Of a stretch of 64,000 bases of DNA, positions 12,540-23,417 are shown piece after piece (the stretch's first letter is position 1; each line of letters opens with the position of its first letter). The position numbers and the translations under genes are program-made. The notes below the pieces were generated by a model that saw only the letters and a list, made by a program, of their open reading frames with translations, did not search any database and had not been told where the DNA came from. This DNA is from Flammulina velutipes (taxonomy: Eukaryota; Basidiomycota; Agaricomycetes; Agaricales; Physalacriaceae): positions 992,001-1,056,000 of the forward strand of contig CM022368.1 of the NCBI GenBank assembly GCA_011800155.1. Reading direction: 5' to 3'.

Positions 12540-13529
12540 TCAATGTCGCTTTAAACCAGCCATGTTCTCGAACCATTTGACGAGATCGGCAACTTGACGA
12601 ACAGAAGCATCCGTGATACCTAGCCTGAGATCTGGGCGGAATTTAGCGTCGGCAGGAGTTGAAGGCATTGTCCTGTAGCAAATTTCTGCACGGGAATGAG
12701 AATAGGGAGAGGCAGTTAGAGAAGTAGCTGTTCCAGGCTCATATGTTGCGGTGACATCTAGGATGAGGAACGTAATGAGAGCTGAAAGCTACCGTCAACA
12801 AAGCACACGTACTCTCAAATCGGACTATGTCACCACGTCTTACTCCTATGTCCTCCTTCAGACCACCCCACACTTCTGCGATTTGCCTCCATGCAGTGAG
12901 TTTACATACATGGTCTTCATCACCCAAGATCATCTTCAAGACATGTATTTCTTTGCCTGCATCGGGTCCCGTTCTCAGCGTGATAAGGTCGGGACCTTCG
13001 ACTTCAAAAACAGCCAGTAACATAGACAACTTTCTTGAGCCTTTCTGACCTTGGAGCGATGCCAAAGAAGTGATTGCGTTAGAGTTGAAATGGAAGAGGG
13101 GGAAGTGAGCGATAGACGAAGAGTCAGAGTATGCGATAGATTGGGTGAAGCTATCCTCAGTTTGCTGGGATTCCACTCTCGACGTAGTATTCAGAAACGA
13201 GATGTATCCTTTGGAGCGCTCTTGACTTTTTGAGGGTAAAGAGGGAGGCCAGCTGAGGAGTGTTCCGTCGTCTAGATATTATTCAATTGAACAGGCCAAC
13301 CCATTTAGAATACTAACGTACCGACCGTCATCAATTGAGAGTCGTCCATTTCTTCCTCCTGGAATATTGCATTTTGGTACAATCGCGAGATACGGCGCGA
13401 CGCAACGTCGAATGAGGCGGGGTCGACTGATTTGTCCGGTGACAAGCTTTGTTCGTATCGTTTCCAAGAGTAAGATGATTCGAGTTTCAATTCGGAAGCA
13501 GAAGGCGCTCCCATGAAGATGATTGGCAT
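12540..13529 (-). CDS. hypothetical protein, possible OB-fold
   Basis: Exons 13529-13322, 13271-12813, 12757-12540 join in phase to 294 residues. The central part (residues about 140-230) reads LLAVFEVEGPDLITLRTG, then EIHVLKMILGDED, LTAWRQIAEVWGG and RRGDIVRFENV. This alternation of strands, with a closing 'GDIV+F' strand, resembles OB-folds of the RPA70 or Shieldin-2 kind. The C-terminal piece (RAEICYRTMP, then ITDASVRQVADLVKWF) would fit an extension of such a fold. Fold assignment is inference from pattern only; no catalytic motif is seen. It is divergent from ATG9, with 144 bp between the starts. The gene model itself is well supported by frame-consistent splice sites. Confidence 0.6.
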
Positions 13530-13673
13530 TGCAGACTCCAGAGTGGCCGTTAAAGGCGAAGGTTGACCATGTGATCGCGCCGTGACGTGCACGTTTCGTC
13601 GTGACGCTGACGTCACACGACTGTCTTCCTGCTATAACGGCTCTTTGGCTGAGCTCGTTTGCTTTGGCTTGCA

Positions 13674-16600
13674 ATGTCAAGCAGCCATTCACCTCGACGC
13701 CAGTCTGGCTCGAGGTCGTTCCAAGGCTCATTACACCAATCAACTTCCAGCTCACGACCATTCCTGAACATGCTGAACCCGATGAGCAGGCCGTACCAGG
13801 GTTATACACAGGCGAACCAATCTCTACTTGAAGAGGAAGAAGAGGATAGAGGAAGTTCAGCGGACGACGAGGACGTAGAGACTGGTCCAGGGATGAAGGA
13901 CATCCCACTTTCGCAGTCCAACGCCCACACACGCCGAGTTTCGTGGGACGCAAGTGCAAGCGTCCATCCTTCGCTGCATCCTAATATCCACCGGGAAGAT
14001 AAGATGCATTCTGGCGACGATTCTGACGATGGTGAAGTCCCACAAAGCTTTATGATTGAAGGAAAGCCAAAGTCCTCCAAGAGCAAGGGCAAGGCGAAGG
14101 CCACACCAAGCCCTACCAATCCAAGGACTCGTCCATTATTCTCCGCACCTGGAAGGAAGCTGCCTCCCATTCTACCGACGCATGCATCCGTTTCCATCCC
14201 TCCTAGGCCTTCAGAACTCGATTCAGACGAGCCCGAGACGCCTCGCGCCACTTACAGCGATCCTTACTCACGTTCGCCAAATCCTATGTCTGGTGCAGAC
14301 CCCATGCGGCTAGCGCTTTGGCATTGGGCAAACGTATACAATCTAGATGCCTTCCTCCAGGAGGTGTATTATTACTATGAGGGCAAAGGGATATACAGCA
14401 TTGCGTTGGCACGCGGCCTCAACTTACTGTACGTATTCACGTCATGCACGATTCCGTCGCGTAACTGACTCGTTGCAGTACCGTTGGCTTCGTCATTGGT
14501 TTCTCCACATTCTTGCTTGGGTGTATAGACTATTCGCGCATTCATCCCGACCACTCTATGCGACTATCTGATGCAATAGTAGACCGCTGCGTGACCAAGT
14601 AATTATTGTCTGTTTGATCTAGTTCAATCTAACATGCAACTTAGGTTTTCTGGCTTCACCCTACTCTTCTTTATCTCTTTCACAGCTTTCTACTTGTGGC
14701 AAATTGTATCATTTGTCTTCGGCTTGCAACGACTACGCGTCTTATACAACTTCTACACTCATTTACTAAAAGTACCCGATGTACGTCTGCTGTCTTGTCG
14801 CGTAACACGCTGAAATCAATTCCAAGGTGGTGGCGTTCAGGTCGACATTCAAACGATTTCTTGGCCTGAGATCGTCCGAAGGATTGGTGCCATCAGAGAA
14901 GACAATCCGAATACCGCCCTCTCTTCCAGAAATGCAGGCACTCCAGACGACGTTACTGTCGCGAAGCTCGACGCGCATGATATTGCAAATCGCATCCTGC
15001 GGCAGGAGAACTATCTTATCGCTCTCTTCAACAAGGATCTTCTGGATCTCCGTGTTCCTCTGCCGCATTTCCTGCGTCGGTTCATCAGTCCAGAGAAGGG
15101 GAAGGGCAAGATGCTTACGCAGGCGCTGGAATGGAACTTACGATTCTGCCTGATGGAGTACCTCTTTGACAGACACGGGCAAGTGCGCAAGGTATTTTTG
15201 AACTCAAGGAATCGAGTACCGCTCATCGAAGGGTACGGACGCACTGATCATCTCGTCAATCTGTCGCTGACCGTTAATTAGTCTCAAACGACGGTTCATC
15301 TTCATGGGGATCCTGAATGCTATGTTCGCACCGTTCATTGTGCTATATTTGCTCATGTACTCGTTCTTCCGTTATTTCGAAGTTTGTTGCTCTCACTCTT
15401 CACATCGATCAGGTTCTGACATCTGAGTAGGAATATCACAAGAATCCGTCTTCAATTGGCGGCCGGCGATATACCTCCTATGCACAGTGGAAGTTTAGAG
15501 AGTTCAACGAGCTTCCGCATCTCTTTGCGCGAAGATTAGACGAGAGCTATCCCGCTGCCAGCATGTACATTGGACAGTTCCCCAACGAGAAGATGACCCT
15601 TATAATGCGGTGAGTTCAAGTAATCTGCACAGGCGAATTAACGCTAAGCTACCCGCAGATTTGTCGCCTTCATTTCCGGCTCCTTTGCCGCTGTGTTGTT
15701 CCTCGCCACTCTTCTGGATCCCGACATCTTCGTTCATTTGGAAATTACGCCTCACCGAACAGTTCTCTTCTACCTTAGCGTTTTCGGTTCTATCTTGGCT
15801 GTAGCGAGGGGCATGATTCCTGATGATAATCGTGTATTCGATTCTGAGATGTTGATGACTGAAGTTATCACTTATACTCATTATATGCCTGATGAATGGC
15901 GAGGCGAACTACATAGCAAAAAGGTACGATTCTCACGTCTCAGAGTCTCGCTCCAGAGTTGTTGACCTTGAAATCTAGACACACCAGGAATTTGGGGAAC
16001 TTTTTGCTATGAAGATCATGATATTTGCAGAGGAGGTGCTATCTGTGGTCTTGACACCATTTGTCTTATGGTTTTCCCTCCCAATTTGCGCTCCTGCCAT
16101 AGTTGATTTCTTCCGTGAATTCTCAGTCCATGTTGACGGACGGGGGTATGTGTGCAGTTTTGCGGAATTCAATTTTGAACGGCATGGGAATGTAAAGGTG
16201 CGTCATTCTTCATTTAGAATGTACCACATGCTGAATCTATTGTGCTAGTTCGGTGCACCTGCTACCGGTGCTCAGGTTGACCGGCGGATGGTATCCAACG
16301 AGGGCAAGATGGAGAAAAGTTTCCTCAATTTCAAGGTGAGCTTTTTTAGGCTCCCTTTTTTCCCATTGTCGTTGATAACATGGTGATAGGCTGCGAATCC
16401 AGATTGGAATCCGTCTGACCCCTCTGGTTCTGCATATCTCAATCGCATGGCAGACTTTACAGCCACGCACCTGCCTCGACGAAGGACATCAGGCTCAGAG
16501 AACGGATCCGTTACTGCCGAACCAGTACATGATTACCGGCAAAGTCAACTCTTCGCAGCCCGGCGACGTGGCCTTGGAGGGAGTTTCCTTGGCGCGTCAA

Positions 16601-16932
16601 CGTTTGTGGGAGGACACGGGCCTACGTCTTCGTCGATCTTTGGGCCCGGTATGGCGCAGACTGCTGTGTTGGGTGATTCCCAGGGGAGTGTGGTTGTTCC
16701 ACCTGTGAAACCGCGTGCGCCACAACCAGATGTGTCGACGATACCCGAGGATGACTACAACATGGATGGAGGAGTCGGGGATGGTTTGGAAGGGTCATAC
16801 GTTGATGGCGCGAAGAGGACTCGTGGGTATGATGCTGAGGACGAGGACACCGTCCAAGATAATGGCGTGTTGGGTCTGCTCGCCCAGATTTACGAACGCA
16901 GGGATGGCCCCAACACTACTCGTGTCATCTAG
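13674..16932 (+). CDS. ATG9: autophagy-related protein 9
   Basis: Multispanning lipid scramblase of Golgi-derived vesicles that seed the phagophore in autophagy (known for the family). Ten exons: 13674-14428, 14479-14598, 14645-14780, 14841-15232, 15282-15381, 15431-15609, 15659-15923, 15979-16197, 16249-16335, 16390-16932, all phases consistent, 931 residues. Seen: an acidic, disordered N-terminus ([12 protein letters not shown]); hydrophobic segments [68 protein letters not shown] and [14 protein letters not shown]; and conserved ATG9 blocks [43 protein letters not shown] and [13 protein letters not shown]. The start at 13674 (MSSSHSPRR) is preferred, but the ATG at 13770 is possible. The C-terminal 180 residues look disordered. 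Confidence 0.95.
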
Positions 16933-17308
16933 TCTCCCATTGTGCATAGCATATTCATCTTATCGCATTCTTATCCACATGTATAGATTGTAAGCATATG
17001 TTCATCACGATACCATGTTTATTTTGGCGACGCGTCGACCTTGAGATCTTCATGCAAGCAGAGCGAGAGTTTGACATGTTTATGCAGTTTTCATTTTTTG
17101 GTAGCTAACGTCACCGCCATCACCGTAAAAGCTGAAGAGAGGCACTAAGAAAGTGGTGAGTATGGGGAGATCAAAAACGCAAAAAGCCAAAAGCAAGTTC
17201 AGACAAAGTATAATGATTCCGGAAAGACGTTTTCCTCAATGGACAGGCCTCAGGAGAGGGAGTCTGTTTTGTCATCGCAGAGAAAGAGAGGATGGGTCCC
17301 AACTCACT

Positions 17309-17796
17309 TTAACGGTTCTTGAAGTAATCGAGGATAACGTGCAGACCCTCGCTGTCGGTGCCAAAGTCTTTGACGACAACACAGCTGCAGCCTACGACCT
17401 TGCGGGGGTTTCCCTCACGATCGATTTTGCAGAGACCAGCCCAGGTGCCCAAAACCTTCGCGTCACCGACTTTGATGAGGTTGATCTTGTGCTCGGCGCA
17501 GAGAGCCTCGATGAGCTTGATGTATTCGGCCTCGGTACAGGTCTCTACCAAGACGCAAAGGTGAGCCTGGCGCTTGTCCAGGGCTTTGGCGCACTCCCGG
17601 AGACCGCGAGCGAGACCATCGTGAACGAGTGCGTTCTTCAGGACTTGCTGGATCGGAATTCAGTAAGCGCGTCGGTCAACAGTAGGATGGAATGCACCTG
17701 AAGGGCCTCCTCGACGGAAAGCTTTCCCTTGGGCGCCTCGGCGGCAACCTCCTCGACGGGGGCATCGACTTGAATGTCATCTCCAGCGTCAGACAT
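17309..17796 (-). CDS. RPS12: 40S ribosomal protein S12 (eS12)
   Basis: Component of the beak of the small ribosomal subunit. Exons 17796-17698 and 17647-17309 join after LQ to give 145 residues, the normal length. Seen: an acidic N-terminus ([17 protein letters not shown]), [42 protein letters not shown] and the highly conserved [19 protein letters not shown], ending [12 protein letters not shown]. The single coding intron is 50 nt with a GTGCAT donor. The gene is convergent with ATG9, with about 375 bp between the two stop codons. Confidence 0.96.
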
Positions 17797-18688
17797 CCTG
17801 CGATCGATTAGGGCAGCTCAAAAGGACAACATAGAGGCCTACTTTTATGTTATGAACAGTTCGTAGGTTAGTACAATGTATTGGGATGTCTTCGTCCGCT
17901 CTCGTTGATGTGAGGAAAAATTAAAGTTCGGACAGTCAATTTGGTTACGCTCGATTTCAAACTCCGACGGTATCTTCCGGACTAGACTCCAGTCCTCGTC
18001 AGATTCTAGCCAGGCGTCTATGCTGACACTGACAGATAAACATAGAACGCCCAGAGGTCTCCGTAACCATCTGTCTCCTCATCGTGCTGTCCAACTATCC
18101 CTCTACCATTGTGTCTTCAGGCATTCATTCAAAGGCGGAGCTGCTCATGATTGATCTTTTTTTTTTTTTTTTTTTTTTGAGGAACGTTATGACTTTCAAT
18201 CGCGAACAAGGTTGACGATTTTGGTCCGTTGTGGTAGCGAGGGTTTAAAACCTCGCCGAAGATAATTGGCCTCTCATGATTGATCTTGACCTGGACCTCT
18301 GTGGTCTTCTGACAGCTGGATACATTCGGATGCATCCGCTGCCCCGACGCCACAAGTTTTTCAATCGTGTGATATCCTTCCATTTCGGTAATTTAAAACC
18401 CTAGATAGGCGAGGTTTCCAGATGGGCGCCAGGGTTTTATCCACGCGCATATGGACCGACATCTTAACAGTAAACTTATCGGGGGCGTATGTTCACCATA
18501 TCGCACTAACCTTTTCAGATACCGACCGACCATAGCCAATCATCATTCTGTATGTTCAGGGTTTCCGCTGCTATCCGATTCTCTTGGTGCGCCATATATC
18601 ACATTCAGATCAGGCCCAAGGGGGTTTGAGCTATATAATTCGCCATTCCCTCTTCGTGTACGTTTGGTCCCTGCCACCTTTCGCCAAA
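17797..18688. other. intergenic with poly-T tract and TATA-like box
   Basis: About 890 bp between divergent genes. It contains a run of 22 T at 18157-18178 and a TATATAA at 18632-18638, which lies 51 bp before the next ATG and may be its TATA box. No coding sequence is supported. Confidence 0.5.
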
Positions 18689-20342
18689 ATGTCCACCGCT
18701 GGTGGTGAGACAGAGTACCCTCCTTTCGACTTTCGCATTCGACTCGGCATCGTGTTCATTACAGAGTCCGCAAGTTTATCTGCCCTTGCTGTTGCATCGT
18801 TACTGGCGTACATTGCGGTATGTAACGTTCCAAAGACCCCCCCCACTCATCACCACCACCTTATCTCTCTATCCTTAGTACTCTGTCATCACCATTCGCC
18901 AGGGTGCATCACGGTCATGGACCATGTCCACTCACATACATCTATATTTCGTCAATCTGTTGGTGTCGGACTTGATCCAAGCAATAGGTGAGCATTGACC
19001 TCCCTTCTGAATCTCCGCCTTCCTCAATCATCATCGGCAGGTGGCGTCATGAACTCAAGATGGGTTGCCGAAGCGGTCAGTGGGGAATCAGCGTCTTTTT
19101 TCGCCGTCTTACCTTGACCAGTAGGCTGTCACCGAGGGCACCTACTGTACAGTTCAAGGTGAGCGATACTCATTTGTTGCTCGTTCGCCTTCTGACTTGC
19201 AATGATAGGAATCTTCAAACAGATGGGTGACGTCGGTGTTGCATTATCGTGAGTACATTCTATTCTTCAATCTAGAACACCCTTCCAAACCATCCACTTT
19301 TAGAACCATGGTACTTCTTTCTACACTCCCCAGCGATATAAACCAATCGGTCCCTTCAGTCTATCGCCCTCCATACGTTCTTCGTCCTTGTCTTTCAATG
19401 GCGCTCTTCCCCGAAAGTCGCGCTTGTCGTTGTAATTCTCATCTGGATTTTCATTGCGCTCGTCATCGGCATCAGTATGGCGGTACATAAAGGCGAAGAC
19501 TACTACGGCAATACACAATATTGTAGGTCCATGTTTATTTGGATTCGAATTAGAACTAATTTATCAAACAGGGTGTTGGATAACCGAGGACTTTGGAACC
19601 CAACGCATCGCCTTGGAGTACCTATGGCTCTGGATGGCCGCATTCGTGAATATATTGTGCTATCTATTCATCGCCCTCGTTGTAAAAGGTATACTTCTTA
19701 CCTTGGAGTTGGTTAGCCTTGGCTAAAATCATTCCAGGTGTTATTGTCATCGATAGCGGAAAGATTCGCCGAAGACGCCATTCGGAAATTGGGAGGGATA
19801 CGGCGAGTACTCCATCCAATCGCTCCAACGCCATTGCCCTACAAATGCTGTTGTATGTTAGCACACCCATTTCGTATTCGCTTTTTCTCATCAACTCCTC
19901 CAGCTACCCGGCCGTATACATCGTGACCGTGTTCCCCCTATCCGTTGTACGATGGATGGCGTTCACTGGAATCACGGTACCGTTTCCCGCCACATGTGTG
20001 GCGAGTGTGCTTTTCTCGTCTTCGGGACTCCTCAACGTGATTCTCTTCAGTCTAACGCGGCCAGGACTCGTCCCGAATCGCGCAAATCGCTTCGGCTTTG
20101 ACCCCGACAACACTCGATTGCCGATCACCTCTGTGGTCTCATACCCTCCTGTCCATGTTCAATCGCGCTCCAACAACTCCCATAGCGGGCCGGAGTCGCC
20201 ACCACGGGTGTACCGCAATGAACTTGACGACTGGAAGCATGGCATATCGACGGACTCGAGGGGGGAGATTATACCATTCGAGATGACAACACATTCCCCA
20301 ATTACTCCTCCCAGTCCCAGTCCACGACACTACGCGATATGA
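18689..20342 (+). CDS. seven-transmembrane receptor-like protein (Git3/cAMP-receptor-like)
   Basis: Ten exons: 18689-18817, 18879-18987, 19041-19075, 19125-19158, 19209-19248, 19304-19310, 19360-19522, 19572-19688, 19738-19852, 19904-20342, giving 395 residues. Hydrophobic helices seen: FITESASLSALAVASLLAYI, HIHLYFVNLLVSDLIQAI, MGDVGVALSTMSIALHTFF, VALVVVILIWIFIALVIG, YLWLWMAAFVNILCYLFIAL, YPAVYIVTVFPLSVVRW and FPATCVASVLFSSSGLLNV: seven in all. The ARG/RQ-type first loop, the W-C pair in the extracellular loop and the cytoplasmic tail rich in S/T/P fit fungal Git3 or cAMP-receptor-like GPCRs, which signal through G-alpha proteins; the ligand is unknown. Exon 6 is a 7-nt microexon, needed to keep the frame. 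Class assignment is by topology rather than a diagnostic motif. Confidence 0.75.
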
Positions 20343-21191
20343 AGGTGTATCTAGATGAGGATGTAACTTAATGACTATGTAGGAGGGGCTACCTGTATTG
20401 TATTAATATCTTACTTTCGAAGTGTTGGAATATCACCCAGTGTCTTTTGAATTTGACTTGCAACAGAGAGTATTCAACACGGACGCCACACTTATCAATT
20501 CAGAGCTTCGATATGACGGTGGTTCAGATCTAGGTATCCCAGCCTACGATTGGTAAACAATATCATATTGGTCATCTATAATGCCACTGTGTAGCTTTAG
20601 TGAACGCCAATCGTCTTTACGCGCATAGGTTTACAGTGTGGCGCAATGTTAGCTAAAAATAGAATCTATTAACCCAAGGGTCTGATGGCTGATCGGACTC
20701 GTACGTAGTTCATAGAACGTGAGCATCCTTTCGCTGCGGGCTGGGCCGGGCTGTTTCTCTTTACCACTCTTCACGCTACGCATCCAGTATCCTAGTTCGT
20801 TGACAATATTATCCGTACAATTGGTATCGTGCATGAGTCTGCAGATGCCATGACAGACTTGGTCCAGTGACCAGGCAATGGCAACTGGCCAGGGTACTAA
20901 AGGCTAGAACATTGATCTTGGCGGCGTTCCCACCGAACGAGCACATTGCCAACACAATTCCTACGTACTCAGCCTACTGGGTAAGTATCCACCGCAGCGT
21001 GTGCGGTCTTAACCCTTCGACTCTGGAAGTTCTCTGCTGTGCTCATCAACTTCGGTTTTACCAATGGGGACGTCGACACATACAATCTGACTTACTCCTG
21101 ATGGGTTTGAGACGGTGTCTATAAATGCAGAGGGCTGCAACGTTGTGCTGAAATGTATTTATCATAATTCCCCTCCTCCTCTAATAGCGAC
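20343..21191. other. intergenic, unassigned
   Basis: About 850 bp between two plus-strand genes. A short open frame near 20867-21000 has no recognisable similarity and no splice partner that fits the next gene. Apart from the TATA box near its end I see nothing else in it. Confidence 0.5.
21120..21125 (+). promoter_or_regulatory. TATA box of the carbonic anhydrase gene
   Basis: TATAAA located 67 bp upstream of the ATG at 21192, at the spacing usual for fungal core promoters. Seen by sequence only. Confidence 0.5.
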
Positions 21192-22351
21192 ATGCTGGCG
21201 CTGTACTTGAATTTTGCCCTCCTCTGTCTGGTGTCTTCGGTTCTAGGACGCCCTGCTAGGCTAACTGGCACTACGGATACGCGGATCGAACAAGATGAAT
21301 CCACCGACGATGATGTTTGGGAGCCTCTGTACGATGGCCATAAAACCTATCTCTCCGACATGGAACGCGAGAATCCGGGCTTGCTCGAGGACCAAGCAAC
21401 CAATGGACAACGTACGTCTGATACTATCTCTTTCCGTTCAATGTTCTCACATTTGAAGCAGATCCTAATTTTGTGGTCATTGCATGCTCTGACAGTCGGT
21501 CAGTACTCAGCGCTCAGCGGCCGGTCATCTTCTTCCCCGAATGCTCACGAATTATCTACATGATAGGGTTGCGCCAGAAATGATATTCAGCACCCTCCCT
21601 GGGACCGTTTTCTCCGAGCGGGTCGTTGCGAATCTGTTCGACGCAGATGACCTCCACGCGTATGTCGTTCCATCGATGGCTTAAGCGCCGGTTTCATGAC
21701 ATTCAATTATAGGCATACAACCATATACTATGCAGTGGAACACCTCCACTCTCGTCACATTGTTGTTATGGGACACTACGGATGCGGAGGTGTGGCGGCT
21801 GCGATTGCCTCACCGCCCCCTGAGCCCATGAGTGAAGCAGACAAAGGGATTCAGGAATGGATTAAACCCATTCGTGATACATACAGCTCGTCGGACAGGT
21901 TGGTATATCATATCGATAATGTTCAAGAACTTCTTGCTGACGCCACACAGAGAGGAGATTGTCAAATTCAGGGAAAGTCACGGCAACAAAACTATCGAAG
22001 AGCCTGAACTACACGATCGTAAGTGTTCCACAAAACAAATGAATTATGGCTTATTTCGGACCTCTTATATCAGCTGCCTTCCGCGCACTGGTAGAAGAAA
22101 ACGTCAAGAAAAACGTCCACAACGTGGGAGAAAGTGAATTCATTATGAACGTAAGCTTTTTACCATACGTCAATACAAACAGACACTCAAATTCGCACAA
22201 GCACTGGGGAAACGCAACTAACCCGCCAGTTTTCGTGCACGGTATGGTGTACAACATTGAGAACGGCGATGTTTTTGACCTGAATGTCACAATGGGCCCC
22301 GCAGGAGCTTTACCACCCCAATCTCCATTTCCCTTATTACGGCCTGCTTAG
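21192..22351 (+). CDS. beta-class carbonic anhydrase, probably secreted
   Basis: Interconverts CO2 and bicarbonate at a zinc ion. Seven exons: 21192-21411, 21462-21498, 21567-21659, 21713-21898, 21951-22018, 22074-22150, 22202-22351; 276 residues, phases consistent. The beta-class zinc ligands are visible: CSDSR (residues about 82-86, split between exons 2 and 3) and GHYGCGG (around residue 138, H-x2-C). PVFVHGMVYNIENG is the conserved C-terminal strand. The N-terminus (MLALYLNFALLCLVSSVLG) is a good signal peptide, and N-x-T sites occur in the C-terminal half, so secretion or cell-wall location is likely (inference). The last acceptor (CACAAG at 22196-22201) was chosen because it keeps the C-terminal strand in frame. 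A TATA box lies 67 bp upstream. Confidence 0.92.
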
Positions 22352-23417
22352 AGTTTTAAACTCAGAGTTCCTACGCCTGCCATAACCTAGTCTTGTTTGT
22401 TTATACCACTCGTTATTAGACCGTCATTCGTTATCTTGCTACTGGTGTTGATAGTATCATAATCAATGACGAACTACATTCGCTTATACCTGCCACAGCT
22501 AGTGTAGTCTGGATCGCTAGAAATCATCAACTGAAGTGGCGCAGTAAACTTTGAAATCTCCAGCATTCCCTCGCTGGCGAACGGCAATGTGGAAGATAGC
22601 CAGAAAGTTAGCGTGCAAGTATCATTGTATGGCGTAGACGGTTTCCTTCAGATAAATTACCGTAACGAAGTAGTGGCGAAGAGATATGTTGTTGGTTAAC
22701 AAACCGAGTAGGTTTTGTTTCTACGGGGACTCGGATTCAGGGTTTTTGACGTCATTAACTCGGATAGCGGTCCGGATGAGACTACAGTCAAGTCGTCAAT
22801 TCCTTCCTCGTTAACGGTTCATATGATATAGATGTAGAAATACATAGATGATACCTACCAAAAAAATTTACCCTCTCGCAGAACATTTCAATCGCAGAGC
22901 CCCACGACCTATAGCCCGTTCACGATATATCGATGGACGACGGGACCGGGGTACGTCCAAGCCTTGGACGCGGCTGATTTGCGGCTGATCGGAACAGACC
23001 GAACTTGCCTTATTGCGCCACGAAAGTGGGGCACTGTCTCAATGCCCTCTAATCCTGCTTGTGTATCCTTATATTTCGCGTCACTGCTATCTATTTATAA
23101 CTCCTCGCCTGTCTTCGTATACCATGCTAGGTGTTCCTTTGCATATGCCTCCGTCTTCCGAGACAGTTCCTGCAATCTCCTCTCTTCCGCTCTGACCTCT
23201 TCAGCAGCATGCCTCGTTATATCACTCTTCTTCACGTTGCACAGGATACGCAAACCCGTAGGCCCTTCGGTTCCACACTTGATTCGGGACAACATGACAT
23301 ATGCGGTATGAGCTCTAATTGTACTAGTTCGTTCGGTTTGTTATCCCGCCGCCTGTCGGCCCGACCCCCACTCATTGTTACAGAATTGACACAGGCAGTA
23401 ACTACTTATTGATGCCA
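22352..23417. other. intergenic, no gene recognised
   Basis: About 1.07 kb between convergent genes. Several short frames exist, but none shows a recognisable domain, a signal peptide or a splice chain. No RNA gene or repeat family was recognised. Confidence 0.5.

Noticed and set aside
18157..18178. Run of 22 T considered as a retroposon tail (reverse of poly-A)
   Set aside because: No gene fragment or target duplication next to it.
20867..21124. Short frame upstream of the carbonic anhydrase
   Set aside because: No recognisable motif and no splice donor joining it to the signal-peptide exon, which already has a good start and TATA box.
22964..23311. Frames of about 100 codons on both strands between carbonic anhydrase and FunK1
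   Set aside because: No family features, and opposing frames overlap; probably chance.
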